Assembly: GCA_028706315.1 (NCBI GenBank)
Contig: JAQWBP010000006.1
Coordinates: 36,064-100,063 of the forward strand
Direction: 5' to 3'
Length of the DNA: 64,000 nt
Origin: Syntrophomonadaceae bacterium
GTDB lineage: Bacteria > Bacillota > Syntrophomonadia > Syntrophomonadales > Syntrophomonadaceae
Part shown: in pieces, positions 55,209-64,000 of the stretch
How positions within the stretch are numbered: the stretch's first letter is position 1
Layout of the letters: the number at the start of each line of letters is the position of its first letter
Program-made: the position numbers and the translations under genes
The notes under the pieces: model-generated
Told to the model about the DNA's origin: nothing
The model's database searches: none
What the model saw: the letters and a program-made list of their open reading frames with translations, nothing else

Positions 55209-56939
55209 ATGGATCAAAAAAATCTTGCTGATAATGAAATACGAAAAGCGCTGGAGCCGGCACTAAAACAGTTACTTTACCAGCATTACATAAAAGCTCT
55301 GGGGCTTGGTTTTACTGTGGGGGCAGTATTAGTAGTGCTGCTCATCTCGATTTCGTACCTAAAACCAATTCCACAATTGTACTACTACTGTGCGGGTGTG
55401 CTGGCGGCTGCTTTTACTGTAGCATTTATTATAGCGTATATTTATCGCCCTGATTTCAAAACAGCCGCCTATCATGTTGATGCATGCGGCCTAAAAGAGA
55501 GGATAACAACAGCCATAGAGGCTGCTGGTAACAACTCTACTATGGCTAGAAAGCAGCGCCTTGATGCTCTTGGCCACCTCAAGGACTTTAATGCTAGTGA
55601 ACACTTACCCGTAAGATTTCCGACGCAAGAAATCCGGGTCGGGGGCGTGGCGACTCTGCTGATAATAGTCCTGCTTTTACTGCCCAACCCGATGGATGTA
55701 GAAGTAGAAAGGCAGAAACAGGTTACTGCGGCTGTTTCCCAGCAAGTAGAGAAAATTACTCAGATTAAAAAAGAATTAGAAAAAAAACAAGAAGAAGTAC
55801 CTCTGGCGTCAAGAGAGGAACTAATCAAAACCCTGGAGAACTTAGAAGGCGAGCTTAGAGATGCCAAAACATTATCTGATTCTGTCAGGTCAGTATCAAA
55901 AGCCGAGGAAAAATTGCAGGAGTTAAAAAAATCAGGTGCAACTCCGGCAGAAGATAATATTCGGCAAATGGTAGATTCTTTGCAAAAATTAGAGATGACC
56001 CATCAATTAGGTAACAAAATAGCTGAAGGCGACACTAAAGCAAGTCGTGAAGAAACTGCAGATTTGCTGCAGAAGTTTTCCCGGAATAAGAACCAGGATG
56101 TACATAATGCAGGTACACAGCTGCAGCAGGAAGCTAATACCCTGGCTGATTCGAACCTGGGAACCGTTTTGCAGTCACTAGGCTCTGCAGCCAAACAGGG
56201 CAATGCCAGCGCCAATCAGGGGGCTAGTTTGCAAAATCAAATTGCCAGCATCAGCAGCCAGGCTGGCCTATATAATGATTTGAATACTTCGCTGGCCGCG
56301 CTGGGCAATGCCAGACAGCAAATAATAGCTGCCCAGGGGAATGCAAATTTAGCGAGCAACTCCGGCACTGCAGGTCAAGGAGGCCAGGCAAATACTGCTT
56401 TACCCGGAAATAGCAATAAACAGGGGAGTAGTGGCATGCCAGGTGCTAATGGTACTCAGGGCAGTAACAATTCGGGATCTGGATCTGGATCTGGATCTGG
56501 AGCCGGAGCCGGAGATGGAGATGGAAAAGGAACTGGGACTGGAACAGGGATTGGCGCAGGTAAGGGAGCAGGTACTGGCTCAGGTGCCGGCATGGGCGAA
56601 GGAGGAGAAAGTGAATCTAGTCAAGGTACATCTTCTTCTGCAGCAGGCAAAGCCGGTGGAGAGTTGGCTCCCCTTAACCAAGGTGAATATGAAAAGATTT
56701 TCGATCCACGTCGGGTAGGCCAGGCCGGGGCAACATCATATGTCAAGGGTAAGGGAAATGATGGCCCAGAAGAAATAGTTGAAACTGCAGATCCGGCCAT
56801 TATGTCAGCAGCAGTATGTCCCTACCAGGAAGTAATTGGCCATTACAGCGCAGCAGCCAGAGAGTCTTTAAATAGAAGCGTAATTCCTGCTGGCATGCAG
56901 GATATGGTACGAGATTATTTTGCCACGCTTGAAGAATAG
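55209..56939 (+). CDS. Hypothetical membrane protein with coiled coil and Gly-rich region
   Basis: Not recognised. A 576-aa protein with two N-terminal helices (about 28-48, 58-78), a third near 140-157, a predicted coiled coil rich in Lys/Glu/Gln (about 165-275) and an Ala/Gln/Asn-rich stretch. A low-complexity Gly/Ser/Ala region (about 420-485) follows, partly encoded by four GGATCT hexamers (56475-56499), and then a conserved-looking C-terminus ending PYQEVIGHYSAAARESLNRS. That last motif is reminiscent of short C-terminal segments found in proteins next to MoxR genes. It lies 33 bases after the permease and 55 before moxR. Confidence 0.7.
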   Translation: MDQKNLADNEIRKALEPALKQLLYQHYIKALGLGFTVGAVLVVLLISISYLKPIPQLYYYCAGVLAAAFTVAFIIAYIYRPDFKTAAYHVDACGLKERITTAIEAAGNNSTMARKQRLDALGHLKDFNASEHLPVRFPTQEIRVGGVATLLIIVLLLLPNPMDVEVERQKQVTAAVSQQVEKITQIKKELEKKQEEVPLASREELIKTLENLEGELRDAKTLSDSVRSVSKAEEKLQELKKSGATPAEDNIRQMVDSLQKLEMTHQLGNKIAEGDTKASREETADLLQKFSRNKNQDVHNAGTQLQQEANTLADSNLGTVLQSLGSAAKQGNASANQGASLQNQIASISSQAGLYNDLNTSLAALGNARQQIIAAQGNANLASNSGTAGQGGQANTALPGNSNKQGSSGMPGANGTQGSNNSGSGSGSGSGAGAGDGDGKGTGTGTGIGAGKGAGTGSGAGMGEGGESESSQGTSSSAAGKAGGELAPLNQGEYEKIFDPRRVGQAGATSYVKGKGNDGPEEIVETADPAIMSAAVCPYQEVIGHYSAAARESLNRSVIPAGMQDMVRDYFATLEE

Positions 56940-56994
56940 TAACCTAGTTAGCATAATTCGTTAGTGATTCATACCTAAAGGGGGGACTTTTTTT

Positions 56995-57963
56995 ATGGAA
57001 ACCGATTCATTTGCCCGAGCTGCAAAAGCTATTGAGGATGAAATAAGTAAGGCAATCGTTGGGCAGAGTGATATTGTTCGTTACACTTTAATATGCCTGC
57101 TGGCCGGGGGAAATGTACTTTTGGAAGGAGTACCTGGTCTGGGGAAAACATTACTGGTAAGAACCATAGGACAAGTATTATCGCTTAAATTCAGCCGTAT
57201 ACAATTTACGCCTGACCTAATGCCGGCTGATATTGTAGGAACCAACATCATAGCCGAAGATGCCACCCGAGGTAAATATTTTAAATTTCAGGCTGGGCCT
57301 GTCTTTGCCAATATTGTCCTCGCAGATGAAATAAACCGGGCTACTCCTAAAACACAAAGTGCCTTGCTGGAGGCTATGCAGGAGAAAACAGTTACTGCTG
57401 GTGGCGAAACTAGAAAACTAAATGAGCCTTTCTTTGTGTTGGCCACCCAGAATCCACTGGAAATGGAGGGTACCTATCCTTTACCCGAAGCTCAGATGGA
57501 TAGATTTATGTTTAAAGTGCAGGTGAATTTCCCCGGGGAAAAGGACTTGGCTAATATAATTACTATGACTACTGCCCCTGAGCAAAATGAAATAGAAAAG
57601 ATAATAGATGCCGACCAGCTAGTGGCAATGATGAGTACCGCCCGGGAAGTACTAATAGCAGAAAAGGTTAGCAATATGGTGGCCAGGTTGATTCTGGCTA
57701 CCCATCCCGACAGCCGGTATGCCCCAGACCGGGTAAGGAAATATGTGCTTTATGGTGCATCTCCTCGTGGGGGACAAGCACTTATTGCTGCAGGGAAAGT
57801 CCGGGCACTAATGGAAGGACGCTATAATGTAGCCTACGAGGATATTGAACAACTGGCTCTGCCGGCCTTAAGACACCGGATTTTCTTAAACTTCGAAGGG
57901 CAGTCTGAAGGTCTGACCCCTGATGAACTCATCGGAGATATTTTAAGCTCACTAGATAAATAA
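56995..57963 (+). CDS. MoxR-family AAA+ ATPase
   Basis: A 322-aa AAA+ ATPase that acts as a chaperone-like motor, usually working with VWA proteins. Walker A is GVPGLGKT (45-52), Walker B IVLADEINR (Asp111, Glu112), sensor 1 VLATQNPLEMEGTYPLPEAQ and the arginine-finger region MDRFMFK. It is placed just before the DUF58 gene and the two VWA genes, the standard MoxR neighbourhood. The ATG follows a GGGGGG-type site. Confidence 0.93.
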   Translation: METDSFARAAKAIEDEISKAIVGQSDIVRYTLICLLAGGNVLLEGVPGLGKTLLVRTIGQVLSLKFSRIQFTPDLMPADIVGTNIIAEDATRGKYFKFQAGPVFANIVLADEINRATPKTQSALLEAMQEKTVTAGGETRKLNEPFFVLATQNPLEMEGTYPLPEAQMDRFMFKVQVNFPGEKDLANIITMTTAPEQNEIEKIIDADQLVAMMSTAREVLIAEKVSNMVARLILATHPDSRYAPDRVRKYVLYGASPRGGQALIAAGKVRALMEGRYNVAYEDIEQLALPALRHRIFLNFEGQSEGLTPDELIGDILSSLDK

Positions 57964-57996
57964 CTTAATAAAAGTACCGGGTATCTTCAGGAGCTT

Positions 57997-58890
57997 ATGC
58001 GAAAGGATAATTTGATGGGTATATTTTATGACCAGGAATTCTTGACCCGACTGGAAAGATTAACTTTTACGCTGCGGCATATAAAAGCAGGAAAAAACAG
58101 TGGTAATCGCAGGTCACCTATTAAAGGTCATTCAGTTGAATTTGCAGATTTTCGTGGCTATTCCCGGGGTGACGATATGCGCTATATTGACTGGAATAGC
58201 TATGCGCGCACGGAAAAGCTTTTTGTAAAACTGTTTCTAGAAGAGCAGGATTTGCTCTTAAACATTTTTATAGATACTAGTGAATCGATGAAATTTGGCC
58301 ATCCCTCTAAAGCAGAACTGGCTAAACAGGTAGCAGGAGCCCTAGCCTATATGGGCCTGGCCAGCTATGATCAGGTGGCTGTGGCCGGATGTTCTAACCA
58401 CCTTAACGGCCTGCGACCACTTCGTGGGAAGAGTGCCGTTAACCAGGTATGGCACTTTATTGATAACCTGAATTTTTCCGGTATAACTAATCTTGATTTA
58501 TCATTATGTGAGTTCGGACGCTACTCTCATCATCCCGGCCTGTCACTAGTAATATCTGATTTCATATCAAATAACAAGTTTCGGGAAGGGACTAAGTATC
58601 TGCGTTATTTAAACCAGGATGTAATACTACTGCAAATCTTATCCCCGGAGGAATTAAAACCGGAGTTACGTGGTGATTGGCGGCTGCTAGATAGTGAAAC
58701 TGGGGAGATACTTGAAGTGAACATTAATACCGAAATATTAAAAGCCTATCAGAGGAAACTGAAAAACTTAAATGAAGAAATAAGAAAATTCTGCCTGCAG
58801 CAGGGAATAATCTTTCTTTCCCACTGCAGTGACGAGTCTTTTGAAGATATTATCCTGCGCAGTTTACCGGCTGCTGGTATTCTAGAATAA
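57997..58890 (+). CDS. DUF58 (VWA-like) protein
   Basis: A 297-aa protein of the DUF58 family, which has a von Willebrand A-like fold and always travels with MoxR. The DUF58 core is visible as VEFADFRGYSRGDDMRYIDW, and the VWA-like metal site as IFIDTSESM. No membrane helix is apparent. The first ATG in this frame (57997) and an ATG at 58015 are both possible starts. It probably couples MoxR to a membrane partner. A repeat remnant follows its stop. Confidence 0.9.
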   Translation: MRKDNLMGIFYDQEFLTRLERLTFTLRHIKAGKNSGNRRSPIKGHSVEFADFRGYSRGDDMRYIDWNSYARTEKLFVKLFLEEQDLLLNIFIDTSESMKFGHPSKAELAKQVAGALAYMGLASYDQVAVAGCSNHLNGLRPLRGKSAVNQVWHFIDNLNFSGITNLDLSLCEFGRYSHHPGLSLVISDFISNNKFREGTKYLRYLNQDVILLQILSPEELKPELRGDWRLLDSETGEILEVNINTEILKAYQRKLKNLNEEIRKFCLQQGIIFLSHCSDESFEDIILRSLPAAGILE

Positions 58891-58940
58891 TGCATAAACA
58901 TAGTTATAGGCGTTAGTTTGTTTTTTTACAGGTAAATCAA
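58890..58940. repeat. MITE remnant between the DUF58 and VWA genes
   Basis: GTTATAGGCGTTAGTTTG (58909-58926), preceded by ATGCATAAACAT, matches the internal flank of the long elements, and TTTTTTACAGGTAAATCAAC matches their outer end. Only the ends remain; the middle is gone. It lies inside the MoxR/VWA operon, between two of its genes. Confidence 0.5.
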
Positions 58941-58984
58941 CCTAGTATTCGCACTTTTGCTGAGTTATTGGGGAGGGCCAAACA

Positions 58985-60814
58985 TTGAGCTTTTTAAATC
59001 CTGCAGCAGGCTGGTTTGCATTTATCATCCCTTTGATAATCTTGCTGTATCTTTTAAAACCAAAATATCAGGAACAAACTATATCTAGTACCTTCCTATG
59101 GGAGCAATTAATAAAAGATATAGAAGCTAATCGTCCCTGGCAGCGGCTGAAAAAGAATTTACTCCTTTTCTTGCAATTGCTGGCGGCATTTTTACTGCTG
59201 TTGGCTATGAGCAGGCCTTATATACCAGTGGCAGGGTACAATGACAGCCATGTTATAGCTGTACTTGATTGCTCTTCTAGTATGATGGCTACTGATGTTG
59301 CGCCTTCCCGGTTTGTGGTGGCCCAAAAACAAATTGAACAGCTTATAAATAATATGAGTTACAAAGACCAGATGACTTTAATCGCTATGGGGGAAGAACC
59401 GCAGGTCTTAGCTGCAGCTAGCCGCAATAAGAAAGAATTGCTCCGGGCAGTTACAAGTATAAAGCCGGGCAGGGAAAGTGCTGCATTAGACCCTGTATTA
59501 GAGATTATTAGTGCCCTGGCTCAAGATAGCACTAACTGTTCAGTTATAATTTACAGTGATGGCAGGACCCAACCGGCTAAACATGATGTTAAGTTAAGTT
59601 GTCCACTTGAATTTAAAAAAATAGGCCAGGAAAAGGATAATATCGGCATACGTACATTGGCTGCGCGGGAAAGTGACAACCATATGATAGTTCTGGCCCA
59701 GATGCAGAATTATGGTGATAAAATAGCCCAGGTAGATGTCGAATTGTTCGCTGAAGACAAAATTATGGATATTAGGCCGACTAGTTTAGAGCCGGATGAA
59801 GTAAAAAATCTGATCTGGGAAGATGTTCCTGACAATACAAAATATATTAAAATAAACCTAAATCATAAAGATTGCTATAACCTGGATAATGAAGCTTATG
59901 CCGTAGTTCCTAACCAAGACCGGCAGCGAATTCTGCTAGTCAGTGCAGGTAATATATTTCTCGAAAAAGCATGGGGAATACTGCCGAATGTCGAGTTATA
60001 CAAGACATCTCCTGATAATTATGATAAAGACTTGTCTGAATATACCGCCTATATTTTCGACGGATTTATCCCTGGCGAGCTACCTCACGGAAACATACTA
60101 GTTGTTAACCCACCCGCAGGTAATAGCCTTTTTCCGGCAAATGGAGTAATGAAGAATATTAAGGAAATTAACCTTGCTGCCAGTGATGATGAACTGCTGA
60201 AGTATGTGGATACGGAAAACTGGCAAATACTAGAAAGCCAGCAGATAGAATGCCCGACTTGGTGTAACCCCCTGGCAAAATACCAGAATAATATGTTGCT
60301 TGGACGCGGGGAACTAAACGGTAAGAAAATAGCCCTACTAACTTTTGACTTACATAAAAGTAATATTCCCTTACAGACTAGTTTTCCTATACTAGTTAAT
60401 AATCTCAGCAACTGGCTGCTGCCCGAGTCAACTAGTAATATTACCTTAGATGCATCTGAACGAACTTTTACCTTAGACATTCCCCCCCAAACTGGAGAAG
60501 TTATAGTCGAAAAAGATGGTGAGGTAGTAGGAAAATACACGCATCCATTTCCGGCTGCTTTTCCCGTTTATGATCCTGGCCTATACAAAATTACCCGGAT
60601 AGCAGGTACTGAGCAGGAAGTATCTTATCTGGCTGTAAATCAGATAAATGCGCTTGAATCTAATATTGCACCAGTGAGGCTGCCCTTAAAGTATTATGCA
60701 GATAATAATTCGGGTAATAAAAAGCTTTACAACTATGAACTCTGGAAATACTTGATATGGCTGCTGCTTTTAGTTTTGATTATTGAGTGGGAGGTATACC
60801 GGCATGGGTATTAG
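58985..60814 (+). CDS. BatA/VWA-domain membrane protein
   Basis: A 609-aa protein that begins with the BatA N-terminal motif (FLNPAAGWFAFIIPLIILLYLLKPK), two membrane helices (about 8-26 and 57-77), then a VWA domain with a MIDAS-type site (VLDCSSSMMATD; the DxSxS motif is met by Asp-Cys-Ser-Ser-Ser). A further 350 residues of beta-rich sequence and a C-terminal helix (about 583-603) follow. It starts with TTG after GGGGAGG. It overlaps the next gene by 11 bases. Likely the membrane partner of MoxR. Confidence 0.85.
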   Translation: MSFLNPAAGWFAFIIPLIILLYLLKPKYQEQTISSTFLWEQLIKDIEANRPWQRLKKNLLLFLQLLAAFLLLLAMSRPYIPVAGYNDSHVIAVLDCSSSMMATDVAPSRFVVAQKQIEQLINNMSYKDQMTLIAMGEEPQVLAAASRNKKELLRAVTSIKPGRESAALDPVLEIISALAQDSTNCSVIIYSDGRTQPAKHDVKLSCPLEFKKIGQEKDNIGIRTLAARESDNHMIVLAQMQNYGDKIAQVDVELFAEDKIMDIRPTSLEPDEVKNLIWEDVPDNTKYIKINLNHKDCYNLDNEAYAVVPNQDRQRILLVSAGNIFLEKAWGILPNVELYKTSPDNYDKDLSEYTAYIFDGFIPGELPHGNILVVNPPAGNSLFPANGVMKNIKEINLAASDDELLKYVDTENWQILESQQIECPTWCNPLAKYQNNMLLGRGELNGKKIALLTFDLHKSNIPLQTSFPILVNNLSNWLLPESTSNITLDASERTFTLDIPPQTGEVIVEKDGEVVGKYTHPFPAAFPVYDPGLYKITRIAGTEQEVSYLAVNQINALESNIAPVRLPLKYYADNNSGNKKLYNYELWKYLIWLLLLVLIIEWEVYRHGY

Positions 60815-63653
60815 TTTTAACTATCCCTGGTTATTAATACTGCTGCCGCTAGTTATTGCCCCTGTTTATCTGTGGCAAAAAGATGCTTTGATGGAAAAAC
60901 CACGCCGGTTGCTTATTACCAGTTTGCGGGTTACCTTATTAACCATGCTCATCTTAGCTCTGGCAGGAATTCAGATACATTATAAAATCCAGGGACAAAG
61001 TGTTGTATTTGTGGTTGACGCATCTGCTAGCTGCGAAGAGGGTATTAATTCGGTAGAAAAGTTTATCCAGCAGGCAGTTAAAGATAAAAAAGCAGCTGAT
61101 AAGGTGGGCATAGTTGTTTGCGGAGATAATGCGCGAATAGAACAGAGCCTGGTAGATGATTTTCGTGCCTATGATATCGAAAGTATAATTGACAGGAACT
61201 ACAGTAACCTGCAGGAGGGACTTAAACTAGCAGATGCCTTAATGCCTGATCCCTCTAACAAAAGGCTGGTTTTAATATCGGATGGACAACAAAACAAAGG
61301 CGATGCTGGTAAAGAAGTAGAATACCTGAGAGATAAGAACGTCAGAATTGACGTACTTCCACTTAATTTAACCCAGGGACCTGATATCCGTATCGATGAA
61401 ATGCAAATACCCCGGAAACTCTTTGCCGGAGAAAAGTTTCCCATAAAAATAAAGATAACGGGTAATACTAGTGCTCTGACTAATTTAAGGGTATTTAAAG
61501 ATGGTCGAATGATTATCGAGGAAAAAGTCAAGGTAAACCGGGGAGAAAATACCTTCATATATAATTATCAAATAGATGACGGAGGCATGTATGCATTTAC
61601 CAGCAAAATAGAAGCTCAAGATGATACTATTCCAGAAAATAATGAGGCCTCGGTTTTTACTAGTGTACATGGTAAACCAGTCGTATTATTAGTGGAAAGC
61701 CAGCCTGGTGAAGGCCGAGCTATTGCTAGTGCTATTAATTCCTTAGGAATCGATGCTGTTACTGTAACTCCGGAAACAATACCTGCCGGGCTAGAGTATT
61801 TACAGCATTATCAAGTTATAATTCTTTGCAATGTTCCCGCTGAGAGCCTGAACGAAGGGGCTATGGAAGCCATTGAAACTGGTGTTAGGGACTTTGGAAT
61901 TGGTTTAATCATGGTCGGTGGTGAACAAAGTTTTGGACCAGGTGGATACTATAAAACCCCGGTAGAAAAAGCTCTGCCGGTATATATGGATTTACGGGCA
62001 AAAGAACAAATACCCAGCCTGGCCCTGGCGCTAGTAATAGATAAATCTGGAAGTATGTCGGATACAGTAGGGGGATTTAGCAAAATCGATCTGGCCCGGG
62101 AAGCTGCTATTCAGGCCACAGAAATACTTAGCCCTCAGGATAAAATCGGGGTCATAGCTTTTGATAGTGCGGCTCGGTGGGTTGTGGAAATGAAACCGGC
62201 TGACAATGCCGAGGAAATTAGGAGTGACATAGGTACAATCCGTGCCGGAGGAGGAACTAATATATTTCCTGCCTTGCAGCTTGCCTATAATAGCCTTAAA
62301 AACGCGGAAGCAAAATATAAACATATAATACTCCTTACTGATGGACAGTCAGCTACTTCTGGCGATTATTACTATTTATCGCGTCGCATGAACCGGGAAG
62401 AAATTACTATGTCAACCCTTGCAGTTGGTAAGGGTGCTGATATTGCTCTAATGGAACAGCTGGCTGAGTGGGGAGGGGGGAGATATTATTTTAGCGATGA
62501 TGCCTATAATATACCCCGAATATTCACTAAGGAAACCATGAAAGCACTCCGTCATTATCTTATTGAAGAAGAATTTATACCGGCACTTACAGCCAGAACA
62601 CCATTAATGAGCGGAATTACACAAATACCAGTTCTGCAAGGTTATGTGGCAACTTCTCCGAAAAAAACGGCTAGTGTAGAAATGGTAAGTCACATAGGTG
62701 ATCCTATTCTGGCGCGCTGGCAATATGGTCTGGGTCGCTCTATAGCCTTGACAACTGATGCCGGTGGAAGGTGGGCCGGGCAATGGGTTAACTGGTCCTA
62801 TTATAATCAGCTCTGGGGGAACCTGATATCCTGGGTCTTACCTCGTGACGAAAATACTAATCTATTGACTATAAAATCAAGTATCCATGGCAGCCAGGGA
62901 CTGATAGAAGTAGATTCTAATAAATTAACCGACTATTTGCCGACAACAGCTACGGTGGTAAACCCGGAACTGGGAACTGAAAAAGTTGAGCTTGAACTAG
63001 TAGCACCTGGGAAATATCAGGGCTATTTTGCGCTCAAAGATCCAGGTGTTTACTGGATGAGTGTTATTCAACAAGATGGTGATGAGTTACGGAGAGCAAC
63101 CGGGGGAATATCGATGTCATATTCTCCAGAATACAATACCCCCGGAGTTGATATGAAATTCCTTGAACAGTTGGCAACCTCGGGAGGGGGCAGCATAATT
63201 TCTGAGCCTAAAGAGGCATTTGCAGATAATTTATCTCCAGCCACAGGTTCAATTCCACTGTCGCCCTGGTTACTAATAGTAGCGATATTACTACTACCAC
63301 TAGATATTGCTGCCCGGCGGCTAAACTGGACCCGCTCTGATATAAAGGACTTCTGGGCCAGATTCCAGAATAAGAAACGTGAAGAGCCGGAGAATGATCA
63401 TAGCCTATCCCGCCTGCAGATTAGAAAAAACTTAGTGCAGCAGGGATGGGACGAAAAGCAGCAAATACAAAACAAAACAAGTAGTGAGCGGGAGATATCA
63501 CAAGTAACCAATGAAGTAATAGCCAACAAAGAAGTTATATCGGAAAAGCCAAACCCGGCGCCTAATAAAAGTGATACTGCTAAAGAAGGCGGCGGAAAAG
63601 AAACTGATAGTCTATCAAGGCTCCTGGCTGCGAAAAAGCGGGCGAAAAAATAA
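60804..63653 (+). CDS. Large membrane protein with two VWA domains and a glutaminase-like domain
   Basis: A 949-aa protein. Two N-terminal helices (about 5-22 and 35-55) lead to a first VWA domain (FVVDASASCEE), a beta segment, an alpha/beta glutaminase-like domain (about 285-395; LLVESQPGEGRAIASAI and IGLIMVGGEQSFGPGGY), and a second VWA domain with a full MIDAS (LVIDKSGSMSD). A C-terminal helix (about 815-835) and a charged tail of about 110 residues complete it. The ATG at 60804 follows GGGAGG; an upstream TTG at 60783 is less likely. It is the last gene of the operon. Confidence 0.85.
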   Translation: MGISFNYPWLLILLPLVIAPVYLWQKDALMEKPRRLLITSLRVTLLTMLILALAGIQIHYKIQGQSVVFVVDASASCEEGINSVEKFIQQAVKDKKAADKVGIVVCGDNARIEQSLVDDFRAYDIESIIDRNYSNLQEGLKLADALMPDPSNKRLVLISDGQQNKGDAGKEVEYLRDKNVRIDVLPLNLTQGPDIRIDEMQIPRKLFAGEKFPIKIKITGNTSALTNLRVFKDGRMIIEEKVKVNRGENTFIYNYQIDDGGMYAFTSKIEAQDDTIPENNEASVFTSVHGKPVVLLVESQPGEGRAIASAINSLGIDAVTVTPETIPAGLEYLQHYQVIILCNVPAESLNEGAMEAIETGVRDFGIGLIMVGGEQSFGPGGYYKTPVEKALPVYMDLRAKEQIPSLALALVIDKSGSMSDTVGGFSKIDLAREAAIQATEILSPQDKIGVIAFDSAARWVVEMKPADNAEEIRSDIGTIRAGGGTNIFPALQLAYNSLKNAEAKYKHIILLTDGQSATSGDYYYLSRRMNREEITMSTLAVGKGADIALMEQLAEWGGGRYYFSDDAYNIPRIFTKETMKALRHYLIEEEFIPALTARTPLMSGITQIPVLQGYVATSPKKTASVEMVSHIGDPILARWQYGLGRSIALTTDAGGRWAGQWVNWSYYNQLWGNLISWVLPRDENTNLLTIKSSIHGSQGLIEVDSNKLTDYLPTTATVVNPELGTEKVELELVAPGKYQGYFALKDPGVYWMSVIQQDGDELRRATGGISMSYSPEYNTPGVDMKFLEQLATSGGGSIISEPKEAFADNLSPATGSIPLSPWLLIVAILLLPLDIAARRLNWTRSDIKDFWARFQNKKREEPENDHSLSRLQIRKNLVQQGWDEKQQIQNKTSSEREISQVTNEVIANKEVISEKPNPAPNKSDTAKEGGGKETDSLSRLLAAKKRAKK

Positions 63654-63769
63654 GAATTACCAACATACATAGAAGACATCATTTTTTGCATATCACTTAA
63701 AAAGATAAAGTAAATACCTAAACCTTGTATAAAAGCAGCTGCGTTTTCATAGACTCTATATACTGGCAT

Positions 63770-63844
63770 TGGGATGTAGCCAAGAGGTAAGGCACCGGAC
63801 TTTGACTCCGCCATTCGCTGGTTCGAATCCAGCCATCCCAGCCA
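63770..63844 (+). tRNA. tRNA-Gln (anticodon TTG)
   Basis: A 75-base tRNA. Acceptor TGGGATG pairs with CATCCCA, the loop CTTTGAC gives TTG (reads CAA), the T-arm contains GTTCGAATC, and CCA is encoded. The first pair of the anticodon stem is C-C instead of a Watson-Crick pair; the other four pair normally. Confidence 0.95.
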
Positions 63845-63923
63845 TTTTTCATGGTATAAAGTAAAAATTAATCCTTGATTTATTAGTTATCTCGGTTTAT
63901 AATATCAATTGCGTTAATCATGT

Positions 63924-63999
63924 GGGCCATTAGCTCAATCGGTAGAGCAGCTGACTCTTAATCAGAAGGTTACAGGTTCGATTCCTGTATGGCCCACCA
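63924..63999 (+). tRNA. tRNA-Lys (anticodon CTT)
   Basis: A 76-base tRNA. Acceptor GGGCCAT pairs with ATGGCCC, the D-arm AGCTCAATCGGTAGAGC, the anticodon loop CTCTTAA gives CTT (reads AAG), and the T-arm has GGTTCGATTCC; CCA is encoded. It lies 79 bases after tRNA-Gln, so the two may share a transcript. Confidence 0.95.
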
Positions 64000-64000
64000 T

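Noticed and set aside
1..64000. CRISPR array or insertion sequence with transposase
   Set aside because: No regularly spaced repeats with unique spacers and no transposase or integrase ORF are visible in the window.

Overview
This 64-kb window is a piece of a Gram-positive (Firmicutes, clostridial-type) chromosome. The sequence is AT-rich and starts at ATG, TTG and GTG all follow strong GGAGG-type ribosome binding sites. The housekeeping order yicC-remA-gmk-rpoZ-coaBC-metK-priA-def-fmt-DUF116-yugP-like-rsmB-rlmN-stp-prkC-rsgA-rpe is the standard Firmicutes/Clostridia order. SLH, copper-amine-oxidase-like and SIMPL surface proteins fit an anaerobic clostridial lineage. A Syntrophomonas-like relative is my guess from gene style and order; it was not tested against any database.

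Layout. 1-2.8 kb: end of a PHP phosphoesterase gene, a LysM/NlpC-P60 wall hydrolase, an unknown gene and a degenerate uracil-DNA-glycosylase-like gene. 3.1-5.8 kb: a Ca2+-type P-ATPase. 5.9-6.3 kb: a palindromic repeat cluster. 6.3-22.9 kb: a long co-directional housekeeping run (nucleotide, CoA and SAM synthesis, replication restart, translation initiation, rRNA modification, the PrkC/Stp signalling pair, ribosome assembly). 22.9-27.0 kb: an FMN riboswitch and ribD-ribE-ribBA-ribH, interrupted by a MITE-like repeat. 27.3-31.2 kb: a DUF1646 transporter, then a SAM-riboswitch-controlled metNIQ operon on the minus strand. 31.3-37.9 kb: single genes (membrane protein, TIGR01212 radical SAM protein, tRNA-Leu, zinc-ribbon protein, SLH protein, dUTPase, isochorismatase-like hydrolase). 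38-42.4 kb: a two-component system and an EF-G paralogue behind a consensus promoter and an attenuator-like leader. 42.5-48.1 kb: an ECF sigma/anti-sigma/SIMPL operon, a YaiI-like gene, an Mrp ATPase and a copper-amine-oxidase-like stalk protein. 48.6-49.5 kb: a small ORF and a frameshifted amidase. 49.7-63.65 kb: a roughly 14-kb operon joining an ABC transporter, a MoxR ATPase, a DUF58 protein and two von Willebrand factor A (VWA) membrane proteins. 63.7-64 kb: tRNA-Gln and tRNA-Lys.

Most unusual points. (1) The nine-gene MoxR/VWA/ABC operon has two unrecognised envelope proteins and a glycine-rich coiled-coil protein. (2) A family of non-coding elements shares one terminal inverted repeat and recurs at six places; one copy sits inside the riboflavin operon and another abuts a stop codon. 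(3) Three genes lack a usable ATG/GTG/TTG at the expected start: ribE (apparent AUU), a response regulator (apparent AUC) and its histidine kinase (apparent one-base slip). (4) The EF-G paralogue and the zinc-ribbon gene have leaders with mutually exclusive hairpins that look regulatory.
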